64,000 nucleotides of DNA from a virus, in the IMG/VR virus record IMGVR_UViG_3300017917_002401, positions 25,128 to 89,127 of that record; one strand, written 5' to 3'. Below, piece after piece: positions 10,615-18,711 of the stretch. A model generated the notes under the pieces. That model made no database searches. It had not been told where the DNA came from and was given only the letters and a program-made list of their open reading frames with translations. A program made the position numbers and the translations under genes. How positions within the stretch are numbered: the first letter of the stretch is position 1; the number at the start of each line of letters is the position of its first letter.

Positions 10615-11799
10615 ATGAATTGGTTTACCAAAAGTTACGACTGGATGCGCGAAAAGCTTAATCCAGCACAAGATCGTATTGCCTATCAAGAAGGTTTGTA
10701 CATAGGCAGTACACAAAAGATTACTTACCAACAAGCTTTTCAAAAGCTTGAGGTTGTTAACCGCAGCGTATCAATGCTGGTTAACGCATGCGCTAGTCTA
10801 GACTACGATGTAAAAGACAAACAAAATGATGGAGTTGTTGTAGGTGTTCGTCAAAAGACCCTAAACAACTTACTTAATTTCAAACCAAACCCATATCAAT
10901 CAATACAAGAATTTCGTCAAGCAATTTTCCAAGACTTGGTAATTGAGGGTAACGTATTTGTTTATTTTGATGGTACTTTTATGTACCACTTGCCGGCACA
11001 AAACGTACAAATTCTAACAGATACCAAAACGTTTATCCGCGGATATCGTTACATGGGTACTATTGATTTCAAAGAAGAAGACGTATTTCACTTCCGTGAT
11101 TTACACGCACAATCTATCTACCGTGGCAGCAGCCGCTTAGAAAGTGCACAGCGTAGTATTGATATACTATACGCCATGGAAGATTTCCAGGAAAAATTCT
11201 TTGATAATGGTGCGATTTTTGGTTTAGTGCTAACAAGTGATAATACATTATCACAAGTTGCCAAAGAAAAAACAATATCCAACTGGGTACAGCGTTATAA
11301 CGCTAAGAATGGTGGCAAGCGTCCAATCATTCTTGACAGCGGTTTAAAACCTACTCAAGTTGGTCAAGGCACGTTTAAAGATCTGGACTTTGACGAGTCT
11401 ATTAAAACGCATAATGATCGTATTGCGGTAAGTGTAGGCGTTCCACCAATCCTTCTAGACGGTGGTAATAACGCTAACATTAGTCCTAACCTACGATTGT
11501 TTTATCTGGAAACTGTAATGCCAATTGTTAGAAAATATGTTTCTAGCCTTGAGCGTTATTTCGGATATGATATTGAGGCAATTACTGCTAATGTATCAGC
11601 TTTACAGCCTGATATCAAAGAAATTGCACAATATCACGCAACTCTTGTAAATGGCGGCATTATCACTCCAAATGAAGCCAGAAAAGAACTTCGTTATGAG
11701 CCTATACCGGGCAATGACGACTTAAGAGTACCTGCTAATATTGCGGGTAGTGCTGCAGATCCATCGCAAGGTGGAAAACCGCCGCAACCAAAGGAGTAA
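10615..11799 (+). CDS. Portal protein (HK97 type)
   Basis: Protein of 394 residues, normal for the HK97 portal family. Family traits visible are the N-terminal membrane-proximal helices, FRQAIFQDLVIEGNVFVYF, the VFHFRDLHAQSIYRGSSRLES stretch in the middle, PPILLDGGNNANIS, and the C-terminal NEARKELRYEPIPGNDDLRVPANI, which is diagnostic. Forms the dodecameric ring at the head vertex through which DNA passes and to which the connectors attach. It starts 10 bases after the HNH gene and is followed one base later by the protease-capsid gene. Confidence 0.95.
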   Translation: MNWFTKSYDWMREKLNPAQDRIAYQEGLYIGSTQKITYQQAFQKLEVVNRSVSMLVNACASLDYDVKDKQNDGVVVGVRQKTLNNLLNFKPNPYQSIQEFRQAIFQDLVIEGNVFVYFDGTFMYHLPAQNVQILTDTKTFIRGYRYMGTIDFKEEDVFHFRDLHAQSIYRGSSRLESAQRSIDILYAMEDFQEKFFDNGAIFGLVLTSDNTLSQVAKEKTISNWVQRYNAKNGGKRPIILDSGLKPTQVGQGTFKDLDFDESIKTHNDRIAVSVGVPPILLDGGNNANISPNLRLFYLETVMPIVRKYVSSLERYFGYDIEAITANVSALQPDIKEIAQYHATLVNGGIITPNEARKELRYEPIPGNDDLRVPANIAGSAADPSQGGKPPQPKE

Positions 11800-11800
11800 T

Positions 11801-13747
11801 ATGGTAGATAAAAATAAAATCCTTTACGTGAACTCTGCGTTCAGTGTAAAGGCACTACCAAGCGACTCAGGTGATGGTACCGGATCGGTTACTATCGAAG
11901 GCTACGCAAGTACCAACGATGTTGACCGTCAAGGTGACGTTGTACCAACAGGTGTATGGGAAAAAGGTTTAACGAATTACTTAAATAATCCAGTAATTCT
12001 TGCTTACCACGACCATAGTATGCCTGTGGGTAGAATGATTGAACACAAGATCGATAAAAAAGGTCTATGGATCAAAGCAACTATCTCCGAAGCTGCTGGT
12101 AATGTTTACAATTTAGTTAAAAACGGTATTCTAACCGCGTTTAGTATTGGCTTCCGTGTTATGGATGCCGAATATAAAAGTGATGCAGAAGTATTCTTAA
12201 TCAAAGATCTAGAACTACATGAAATTAGTGTCGTGTCAGTTCCTGCTAATCAAAACACTTTATTTAGTCTTTCTAAGGCATTTGAGACAGCCGAAGATTA
12301 TCAGTCATTTAAAATGCAGTTTGCAACCAGTAGCGACTCAGCTAAAGGGCTAGAAGCCTCCGGTACCGCAAAAAGCGATATTACAAAGGAATGGAACATG
12401 GATCCAAAAGATTTAGAAAAAATGTTAGCTGATGCTGCTGCCAAGGCTGCTCAAGCTGTTGTTGAAAAACAAGCTGCTGAAAAAGCTGCTGCTGACAAAG
12501 CTGCTGCTGAACAAGCTGAATTTGATGCTCGCGTTAAGGCTGCCGTTGCTCAGGTAACAGTTGGTCAAAGCGGTGCAGAAAAGCTACTAGCTGACGTAGA
12601 AAAGAAATTAGCTGATGCTCAAGCTGAACAAGCCAAAGCCCTAGAAGGCCTACAAGCCGAACTAAAGGCCAAGTCTGTTGAACTAGAAGCTATCACAAAG
12701 AGCCGTATGCAATTTGGCGATACAAAGCCAGGCGAAATGGCTTATGCAGAAAAAGAAAAGGCAGTTCTATTAGCTAAGGCTATGGGCCGCCGTGTTGAAG
12801 ATACCAAGTTTGGTGCCGAAATGGTCCAAAAGTATGGTCAACACTTACCAAGCGCTACATGGGAACTAGAAGTTAATCTAAACCTAGAAGCTGAAGTTCG
12901 TCGTCGTTTAGTTGTTGCTCCTCTGCTACGTCAGATCACAATGCAAACTAACGTTATGACAATCCCAGTAAACCCAGAAGCAGGCGTTGCATCTTGGGTT
13001 ACTAACGCTCAGTTTGGTAGCTCTAACAGTTCCGGTGGTTCTAGTTCTACAACTGGTTTCACACCAGGCGTTGGTTCTCCGCATGCATTAAAAGAAATTA
13101 CCCTAAACGCTTACAAAGTAGCTACAAACGAATACCTAGCATACGAAGAAGAAGAAGATTCTCTAATCGCTCTAATGCCAGTTATCCGTGAAGCTATGGT
13201 ACGTCGTTTAGCACGTGCTGTTGACCGCGCATTCCTACGTGGTGCAGGTTCTGGTAGCGACCCAGTTAAAGGTCTAGCAGGTTACGACGCAGTTGCTGAC
13301 GTAACTCCAAGCGCAGCTAGCGGTGTTGTTACCGTTGCTAATATGCGCGCTATGCGTAAGAGCCTAGGCGGTTGGGGTCTAGATCCAGCTGAAATCGTTT
13401 ATGTTGTTTCTCAAGACGTATACTACGATCTATTAGAAGATACAACATTCCAGACAATGAACCAAGTTGGTCCAGCTGCTACTTTACTAACTGGTCAAAT
13501 CGGTTCTATCGGTAACAGCCCAGTTCTAGTATCTGCTGAATTCGACAGCAAGGCTAGCGGTGCTCTAGGTGCTATCGCCTTTGCTCCAGCTAACTTCATC
13601 GTTGGTTCTCAGCGTGGTATCCGTGTTGATACACAAGAGCTAGTAGAAACTCAGCGCCGTGTATTCGTAGCAAGCCTACGTACAGGTATGACACAACTAA
13701 CTACTAACCTAGGTAGTGGTGTTGGCAAGCTAGTTTACGCTGCTTAA
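11801..13747 (+). CDS. Fused prohead protease, scaffold and major capsid protein
   Basis: 648 residues from ATG 11801 (AAGGAG 5 bases before). Residues 1-160 are an HK97-family serine prohead protease: ILAYHDH with candidate catalytic His70/72, AFSIGF with Ser115, and ELHEISVVSVPANQN. Residues about 200-300 are an Ala/Lys/Glu-rich coiled coil like the HK97 delta scaffold. Residues about 301-648 are the HK97-fold capsid (WELEVNLNLEAEVRRRL..., C-terminal RRVFVASLRTGMTQL). An internal AAAGGA and in-frame ATG at 12398 (Met200) would make scaffold-capsid alone. Codon use becomes strongly biased (CTA for Leu) over the capsid part. A strong stem-loop follows. Confidence 0.95.
   Translation: MVDKNKILYVNSAFSVKALPSDSGDGTGSVTIEGYASTNDVDRQGDVVPTGVWEKGLTNYLNNPVILAYHDHSMPVGRMIEHKIDKKGLWIKATISEAAGNVYNLVKNGILTAFSIGFRVMDAEYKSDAEVFLIKDLELHEISVVSVPANQNTLFSLSKAFETAEDYQSFKMQFATSSDSAKGLEASGTAKSDITKEWNMDPKDLEKMLADAAAKAAQAVVEKQAAEKAAADKAAAEQAEFDARVKAAVAQVTVGQSGAEKLLADVEKKLADAQAEQAKALEGLQAELKAKSVELEAITKSRMQFGDTKPGEMAYAEKEKAVLLAKAMGRRVEDTKFGAEMVQKYGQHLPSATWELEVNLNLEAEVRRRLVVAPLLRQITMQTNVMTIPVNPEAGVASWVTNAQFGSSNSSGGSSSTTGFTPGVGSPHALKEITLNAYKVATNEYLAYEEEEDSLIALMPVIREAMVRRLARAVDRAFLRGAGSGSDPVKGLAGYDAVADVTPSAASGVVTVANMRAMRKSLGGWGLDPAEIVYVVSQDVYYDLLEDTTFQTMNQVGPAATLLTGQIGSIGNSPVLVSAEFDSKASGALGAIAFAPANFIVGSQRGIRVDTQELVETQRRVFVASLRTGMTQLTTNLGSGVGKLVYAA
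12385..12400 (+). promoter_or_regulatory. Internal ribosome site and start codon for the capsid precursor
   Basis: AAAGGA (12385-12390), 7 bases, ATG 12398-12400, in frame with the long gene (codon 200) and exactly at the protease/scaffold junction. Predicted product is 449 residues beginning MDPKDLEKML. Confidence 0.65.
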
Positions 13748-13766
13748 TTTTAACATAAGTTAAACT

Positions 13767-13824
13767 GACAAGGATCGAAAGATCCTTGTCTTTTAATAGG
13801 ATTCTTAGAGTCTTATTAAAAGAC
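13767..13824 (+). terminator. Terminator overlapping an alternative hairpin after the capsid gene
   Basis: GACAAGGATC (13767-13776), GAAA loop, GATCCTTGTC (13781-13790), then TTTT: a compact terminator. A second stem, GTCTTTTAATA (13788-13798) / TATTAAAAGAC (13814-13824), reuses GTC and the T-tract, so the two are mutually exclusive. Confidence 0.8.
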
Positions 13825-13838
13825 AATGAAAGGGTGCT

Positions 13839-14405
13839 ATGGGTGCAAATTTAGTAACACTACAAGAATACAAAACACATACCGGCATCACTAGTACTAA
13901 TCAAGATGCTGAGTTAAATGCAATAATTCCACAAGTTTCGGAATTAGTAAAAACTTATTGCCGTCGTAGTTTTATTGATTACTATGACGAAGCAAAAACT
14001 GAAATTTTTAATGGTGGATTCAAAGAACTACTACTAAAAGAAGTTCCAGTTGTACAAATTATTAGTGTTTCACAAAGCCAAAATTATGGTCAAACCTATG
14101 AAAAGTTAGTAAAATTTACTGACTGGGTACAAAAAGATGATCAAATCATTAGTTTGAGTCCACAAGGTTTTCCGGAAAAAATAAATGGTTACAAGGTAGA
14201 TTATTTTGCAGGATATGAAACAGTGCCTGCTGATTTAAAAATTGCTATCCTTGATTTAATGTACTATTATATGCGTAGCGACAGTGCAGTTCATAGCACA
14301 AAGTCTATTAGTCCAAATACTATGCAAGTAGAATACATTACCAATACAGGCTTTCCAGCGCATATTAAGCGCATCTTAGATATGTATATGGTGGATTATC
14401 TATAA
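13839..14405 (+). CDS. Head-tail connector (gp6-like)
   Basis: Protein of 188 residues starting MGANLVTLQEYKTHTGI. The opening (LQEYKxHxGI, DAELNAIIPQVSELVKTYCRR) and the strand-rich centre (VDYFAGYETVPADLKIAILDLMYYYMRSD) are typical of HK97 gp6 / SPP1 gp15-type adaptors, which form a ring under the portal. Located between capsid and neck genes, as in HK97-like phages. Stop overlaps the next ATG (TAATGG). Low-GC codons; no odd features. Confidence 0.85.
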   Translation: MGANLVTLQEYKTHTGITSTNQDAELNAIIPQVSELVKTYCRRSFIDYYDEAKTEIFNGGFKELLLKEVPVVQIISVSQSQNYGQTYEKLVKFTDWVQKDDQIISLSPQGFPEKINGYKVDYFAGYETVPADLKIAILDLMYYYMRSDSAVHSTKSISPNTMQVEYITNTGFPAHIKRILDMYMVDYL

Positions 14406-16024
14406 TGGCCCGTAAGCTGCATTTTTCAAGATTATTAGATATTATTAGCGGCAGTGCTTTAGCTGGTGCAAATACTAAAGTGCAGCGCAGTGCGTTATAT
14501 AAAGATTTTGATGTAGCTAAGTTGGAATCAAAAAAGCTTCGAGACTTGATTGATTCGAACTTGCCTACATTCTATATAGTAAATTTAGATACTATAGTAG
14601 AAGAATTAAGTAACGGATTAGGCATTGATACATTCAAAGAGAATGAAATGTATGTCAAAGCCCAAATGCCTACTAAAAAAGAATTAAAAACGTTTCTATT
14701 AAAAACTTTAACTAATACTATTAACAAACTCCCTAAAAAAGAGTTCATGGTTTCCTACCAGCAAGTAGTAAAAGAATATAATAAACTAATAGACGCGCTA
14801 GCAAACAGATCTAGTTATGTTGGCTACAGAAATGCTGCAACTAGATTTGGTGCGGACATAAGAAGATTATTAAAAACCAGTGGAGTATATGTTGCCACTG
14901 ATGGACCAAATATTGTAGCAAATTTACAGCCTAACTCTTTTGTAGTTATCGGCCCTACATTTAATGCTGCTGTAGAAAATGTTAATAAATTAATTAATAC
15001 AGATCTAAGAGCTGCATTTGTAAAAACATACGATATAAACCTTAAAGAATATAATGCTGACCCAAAGAATAGATTTACTATTGGTGATATCATAAACGCA
15101 GGCCATACAGCAGCATACTCTGAAAAAGGTAGCTTAATTGGCGTTAATATGCCCTTCGCCCAAGAGCGACAGTTCTTGCTAGCTGGTACAGAAAAAGCAG
15201 TAGGTATAGATGCGGCAGTGTCCGATTTATACTTAGACGCAGGTTACGCAATAAAGTTTAATCAAAACTATACAGATACTGCAACTAATTTATTAGATAT
15301 GCAATTTAGTTTTGTTATAACTATGCCTGCAAAATATAACACAGCTACTTTACGTACTCAAGAATTACAAAGAATTAAAGAGTATATTGGTTCCACAATA
15401 GTACCTACTATTGCTGAACAAGCCAAGAAAAAATTCACAGGTGGATTGCTAGAAGATATCGCTCTTAATACTTCGGCATCACCAACTTTACCAGAATTTA
15501 TAAAAGACGCTATTATAGCAGGTATTTCTGGTAAACCTATAAAAAAGACTGTAAAATCTTCTACTGCCAAAGCAAAGGGTAATATAAAGACCCATGTAAT
15601 AGTTAAAGACCCTAAACCGTCAAAATTAACAGCAAAATCTGGTGGTACAAATATACAGTCGCAAAAATTAAACTATTCCCAGCAAATAACCTATGATTTT
15701 AGTTTAACTAGTTTGCAGAAATTGATCTCTGAAAAACTATTTGAAACAGTTAAAAGAAACATGGGTACTGGAGATAGGCGTGATGTTCTAAATTACAGAA
15801 CAGGAAGATTTGCAGAATCGGTTAAATTAGAGCGTCTTACTCAAACCAAAAGCGATATGATAACGGCATTTTACAGTTATATGAAAAATCCGTATGCAAC
15901 TTTCAGTGATGGTGGAGCACAACAATTTCCTAGATCAAGAGACCCAAAAGCCCTTATTTCTAAATCTATACGAGAAATAGCTGCTTTAGAAGTCTCTAAT
16001 AAATTAAGGGCTGTATCGGTATGA
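14405..16024 (+). CDS. Neck or head-tail joining protein, unknown family, 539 aa
   Basis: Long protein between the connector and the tail terminator, overlapping both neighbours, so almost certainly part of the neck module. The N-terminal 350 residues are mixed helix and strand with no family I know. Residues about 360-420 are a Lys/Thr/Ser-rich linker. The last 110 (NYRTGRFAESVKLERL, NPYATFSDGGAQQFPRSRD, ISKSIREIAA) resemble the gp10-like tail-completion proteins that carry an RTGxF motif. It may therefore be a fusion of an unknown domain with a tail-completion domain. The first half could also be a virion enzyme or minor head protein. Confidence 0.6.
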   Translation: MARKLHFSRLLDIISGSALAGANTKVQRSALYKDFDVAKLESKKLRDLIDSNLPTFYIVNLDTIVEELSNGLGIDTFKENEMYVKAQMPTKKELKTFLLKTLTNTINKLPKKEFMVSYQQVVKEYNKLIDALANRSSYVGYRNAATRFGADIRRLLKTSGVYVATDGPNIVANLQPNSFVVIGPTFNAAVENVNKLINTDLRAAFVKTYDINLKEYNADPKNRFTIGDIINAGHTAAYSEKGSLIGVNMPFAQERQFLLAGTEKAVGIDAAVSDLYLDAGYAIKFNQNYTDTATNLLDMQFSFVITMPAKYNTATLRTQELQRIKEYIGSTIVPTIAEQAKKKFTGGLLEDIALNTSASPTLPEFIKDAIIAGISGKPIKKTVKSSTAKAKGNIKTHVIVKDPKPSKLTAKSGGTNIQSQKLNYSQQITYDFSLTSLQKLISEKLFETVKRNMGTGDRRDVLNYRTGRFAESVKLERLTQTKSDMITAFYSYMKNPYATFSDGGAQQFPRSRDPKALISKSIREIAALEVSNKLRAVSV

Positions 16025-16461
16025 GCAGAAGAACAAGTATAGTAAAAGCCCTGGCAGAAAAGTTTAAAGAAATAGACGGAACCAATGGGTATAATGTAAA
16101 TCTATTTGGTAACGTCTATCCAAAATTAAAGTTCTGGGATGAGGTAAACGATTTCCCAGCAGTATATATGGTAGCAGGTAGTGAGCAACGAGAATATCAC
16201 CCAGCTAACTTTACATGGGCATATTTAGGAGTATCGGTCAAGGTCTATGTTCGGGGCGAAGACGACCCACAGACTACACTAGAGTTATTATTAGAAGATT
16301 TAGAAAAATGCGTTAATAATAATAGAGTCCTTACCTATGATAAAGACAATAGTTATGATACTACCGAAATATTGGTTCAGTCTATAACTACCGACGAAGG
16401 CTTATTGCATCCATATGCCGTGGGTGAAATAAACCTACAAGTGCGTTATGCACTAATGTAA
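16021..16461 (+). CDS. Tail terminator / tail completion protein
   Basis: Protein of 146 residues starting MSRRTSIVKALAEKFKEIDG. The pattern of an N-terminal helix, VYPKLKFWDEVNDFPAVYMVAGSE, and strands containing LGVSVKVYVRGEDDPQTTLELLLEDLEKCV is that of lambda gpU / HK97 gp10-like tail terminators, which cap the tail tube and join it to the neck. It overlaps the previous gene by four bases and precedes the tube protein. Confidence 0.75.
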   Translation: MSRRTSIVKALAEKFKEIDGTNGYNVNLFGNVYPKLKFWDEVNDFPAVYMVAGSEQREYHPANFTWAYLGVSVKVYVRGEDDPQTTLELLLEDLEKCVNNNRVLTYDKDNSYDTTEILVQSITTDEGLLHPYAVGEINLQVRYALM

Positions 16462-16541
16462 CAAAATAGAGTATTAGCGCATTAATACAGATAAATGTCT
16501 AGTAACAGTGCTTATAATACCAAAATCATAAAGGAAAGATT

Positions 16542-17729
16542 ATGGCATTAAATTTAGTACGTAATAGTAAGGTATTCTTTACTACAAACGTTGACACATT
16601 AGGTAAGGTGTTAGCTAGTGGCTTTGATGCCGCTAACACCCATGAGATCCAAGTTCTAGACGGTTTCACATTCTCTCAGAATACAAACAGTGATACAGTT
16701 ACTATTAGTGAAGGCGGTGCTGCTCCAGTTCGTGGACAACGCTCTTTCAACACTAGTTTAGCTCCAGTGGATTTCTCTTTTTCTAGTTATATCCGCCCAG
16801 CTTTTGATGATGCAAACAGTGTAGTTATTGCTGAAGAAGACGTTTTATGGAACGCTATCAGTGGTACTGCTGTAATTGGTCAAACTAATGCAGGTTGGGT
16901 AGCTGGTCAAAGTTATAGTTCTGCTAATTTTGCTCACAGTAATGCTCACCAGCTACTAAAGTTTGGTATGATCTTTATTGTTGACCAAGTTGCTTATGCT
17001 GTTGATAACTGCTCCCTAAACCAAGTTACAATCGACTTTGGACTAGATGCTATCGCTACAGGTGCATGGACTGGCCAAGGTACTACACTACGTCAACTAG
17101 GTAATGGTATTACTGCAGTAGGCGGAACATTTGGTGGTACAGGTGTTGCTGGTGCTTACAAAGTCAAGAATACAACTGCTAATTACATTACCAACAAGCT
17201 ATCTACAGTCGCTTTAAGTTTAGTTAAAGATCTAAAAGATGCCGCAGGTACTACAGTTGCCGCAGCTGGAGCTAGTTACACAGTTGCTATTACTGGTGGT
17301 TCTATTACTATTAATAACAATATCAACTATATCACACCAGCTAACCTAGGAACAGTTAACCTACCTGTTACTTACTACACAGGTCAACGAGCAATTACTG
17401 GTACAGTGAATGCTTACCTAAAAACAGGTGCTAGCGAAACTGGTACTGGTAAACTTCTAGCAGATATGTTAACAGCAGCTACAGTTACTGTTGAGCCAAT
17501 GTTTGCTATGGCTATTTCTGTTGGTGGCGGTGCTAACTCTGTGAAAGTTGTTCTAGACATGCCAAGTGCAGTTCTAACAATTCCTACAGTTGATGTTCAG
17601 CAAGTTATTTCTACTGCTATTAACTTCACAGCTCAGGGCAGTACAGGTACTGGAAACAGCGCTGTTTACGATCTAACACAAACTAACGATCTAACAGTTA
17701 AGTACTACTCTCCAGATCTAACCGTTTAA
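16542..17729 (+). CDS. Major tail (tube) protein
   Basis: 395 residues starting MALNLVRNSKVFFTTNVDTLG. Rich in beta strands, Gly, Thr and Ala, with biased codons like the capsid gene, as expected for an abundant structural protein. The opening and the TVTISEGGAAPVRGQRSFNTSLAPVDFSFSSYIRP region match long-tailed-phage tube proteins. It is longer than lambda gpV; the C-terminal 170 residues (from about 225) may be an extra surface domain. An AAAGGA ribosome site precedes the ATG and a strong terminator follows, so its level is set apart from the genes around it. Confidence 0.85.
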   Translation: MALNLVRNSKVFFTTNVDTLGKVLASGFDAANTHEIQVLDGFTFSQNTNSDTVTISEGGAAPVRGQRSFNTSLAPVDFSFSSYIRPAFDDANSVVIAEEDVLWNAISGTAVIGQTNAGWVAGQSYSSANFAHSNAHQLLKFGMIFIVDQVAYAVDNCSLNQVTIDFGLDAIATGAWTGQGTTLRQLGNGITAVGGTFGGTGVAGAYKVKNTTANYITNKLSTVALSLVKDLKDAAGTTVAAAGASYTVAITGGSITINNNINYITPANLGTVNLPVTYYTGQRAITGTVNAYLKTGASETGTGKLLADMLTAATVTVEPMFAMAISVGGGANSVKVVLDMPSAVLTIPTVDVQQVISTAINFTAQGSTGTGNSAVYDLTQTNDLTVKYYSPDLTV

Positions 17730-17742
17730 TCTAAAGTTTCAA

Positions 17743-17770
17743 GGGGTGGCTTGATCACCACCCCGCTTTT
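17743..17770 (+). terminator. Terminator after the major tail protein
   Basis: GGGGTGG (17743-17749), 8-base loop, CCACCCC (17758-17764), then GCTTTTTAAT. It lowers expression of the tail chaperones relative to the tube protein. Confidence 0.9.
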
Positions 17771-17797
17771 TAATAATATAACAGGATACTAAATCCA

Positions 17798-18208
17798 ATG
17801 TCAGAAATTTCGTTAAAATCGCTACTGGTACCATCAAAAACAGTTGATGTAGAGTATCCAGGACTACCTGGTTTTACAGTTACCTTATCTTTCTTAACTC
17901 GTGAAACGCTGCTTAATATTCGTAAAAAGTCTACAAAGACTGTTTTCAAAAATCGTCAGCCGCAAGAAGAATTCGACGAGCACTTATTCTTAGACCTATA
18001 TACTAAAGCTGCTGTAAAAAGCTGGAAAGGCTTAAAACTAGCTTATCTAGAACAACTAGCTCCAGTAGATCTAACGGGTCAAGATTTAGATAATACTCTT
18101 GCATACTCAGAAGAAAATGCCGTTTATCTAATGAAAGAAAGCTCAAACTTTGACGCTTTTGTTAGCGAGAAAGTATCTGACTTGGGAAACTTTTCGAGCA
18201 GCAAATAA
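17798..18208 (+). CDS. Tail assembly chaperone G
   Basis: 136 residues, MSEISLKSLLVPSKTVDVEYPG..., ending SDLGNFSSSK. Position between the tube and tape measure genes, size, and the frameshift site near its end identify it as the gpG-like chaperone that coats the tape measure during tail assembly and is absent from virions. Close to its 3' end is the slippery heptamer GGGAAAC (18184-18190), placed in frame as G-GGA-AAC, allowing a -1 shift to make the longer GT protein. Confidence 0.9.
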   Translation: MSEISLKSLLVPSKTVDVEYPGLPGFTVTLSFLTRETLLNIRKKSTKTVFKNRQPQEEFDEHLFLDLYTKAAVKSWKGLKLAYLEQLAPVDLTGQDLDNTLAYSEENAVYLMKESSNFDAFVSEKVSDLGNFSSSK

Positions 18209-18576
18209 GTCGAATAGAGCCAATGTTGGTTTCCTTTATTCAAAATAGCGGCGTTAAAATGACAAAGCAGATGTATTTTGAAATGTGTGAAGCTCTTGGC
18301 AATGAGCCTGTTGAAAGCGAAATACCCGTTGATTTAGAAGATTTTCCTGTTGAAATACAAGAAGTCTTAGAACTGTATAAGTTTTTAAAAGATGATTGGG
18401 AACCCATGAGTGGTTCTTATATGGGTAAACACTTTATAGGTATCCTAGACATACTTGACTTATTTGAAATAGATAGCAGAGATAGAAAGATATATTTATC
18501 TCTGTTATACATGATCGACTCGATAAGATCCAAAGAAATTAAAAAGCAGCAAGCTGCAACTAAGCCTCAGTCTTAA
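17798..18576 (+). CDS. Tail assembly chaperone GT (product of -1 frameshift)
   Basis: Reading 0 frame to AAC 18188-18190 (131 codons) and then -1 frame from C18190 gives LFEQQISRIEPMLVSFIQNS and continues open to the stop at 18574-18576, 259 residues in all. The -1 frame (visible alone from ATG 18223) has no ribosome site of its own and encodes an acidic helical T domain (DFPVEIQEVLELYKFLKDDWE). In lambda the GT form recruits the tube protein to the tape measure. A terminator overlaps the last codons. The shift is deduced from sequence, not observed. Confidence 0.88.
18184..18190 (+). promoter_or_regulatory. -1 ribosomal frameshift slippery site
   Basis: GGGAAAC, an X-XXY-YYZ heptamer read G GGA AAC in the G frame; lambda uses the closely related GGGAAAG at the same place. 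Confidence 0.88.
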
Positions 18577-18594
18577 TAAACTGAGGCTTTTTTA
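18562..18594 (+). terminator. Terminator at the end of the chaperone gene
   Basis: AAGCCTCAGT (18562-18571), 8-base loop, ACTGAGGCTT (18580-18589), then TTTTATT. It overlaps the GT stop codon and is followed by a new promoter. Confidence 0.92.
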
Positions 18595-18614
18595 TTGTCC
18601 AAAAATTTTTAGTA

Positions 18615-18643
18615 TTGACAGAAATTAGCTAATCTGTTATAAT
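18615..18643 (+). promoter_or_regulatory. Promoter of the tape measure gene
   Basis: TTGACA (18615-18620), 17-base spacer, TATAAT (18638-18643): full consensus in all three elements. A GTTTCAAA/TTGAAAC hairpin lies in the leader. Confidence 0.92.
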
Positions 18644-18711
18644 GGTACAAATTAGTATTATGTTTCAAATTTTTTGAAACCAGCCACATAAATTCCCAGA
18701 TTGGAGGAAAA

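Noticed and set aside
18223-18576. Independent 117-residue gene.
   Set aside because: No ribosome site; the frame joins gene G exactly at the GGGAAAC slippery site, so it is the T domain of GT.
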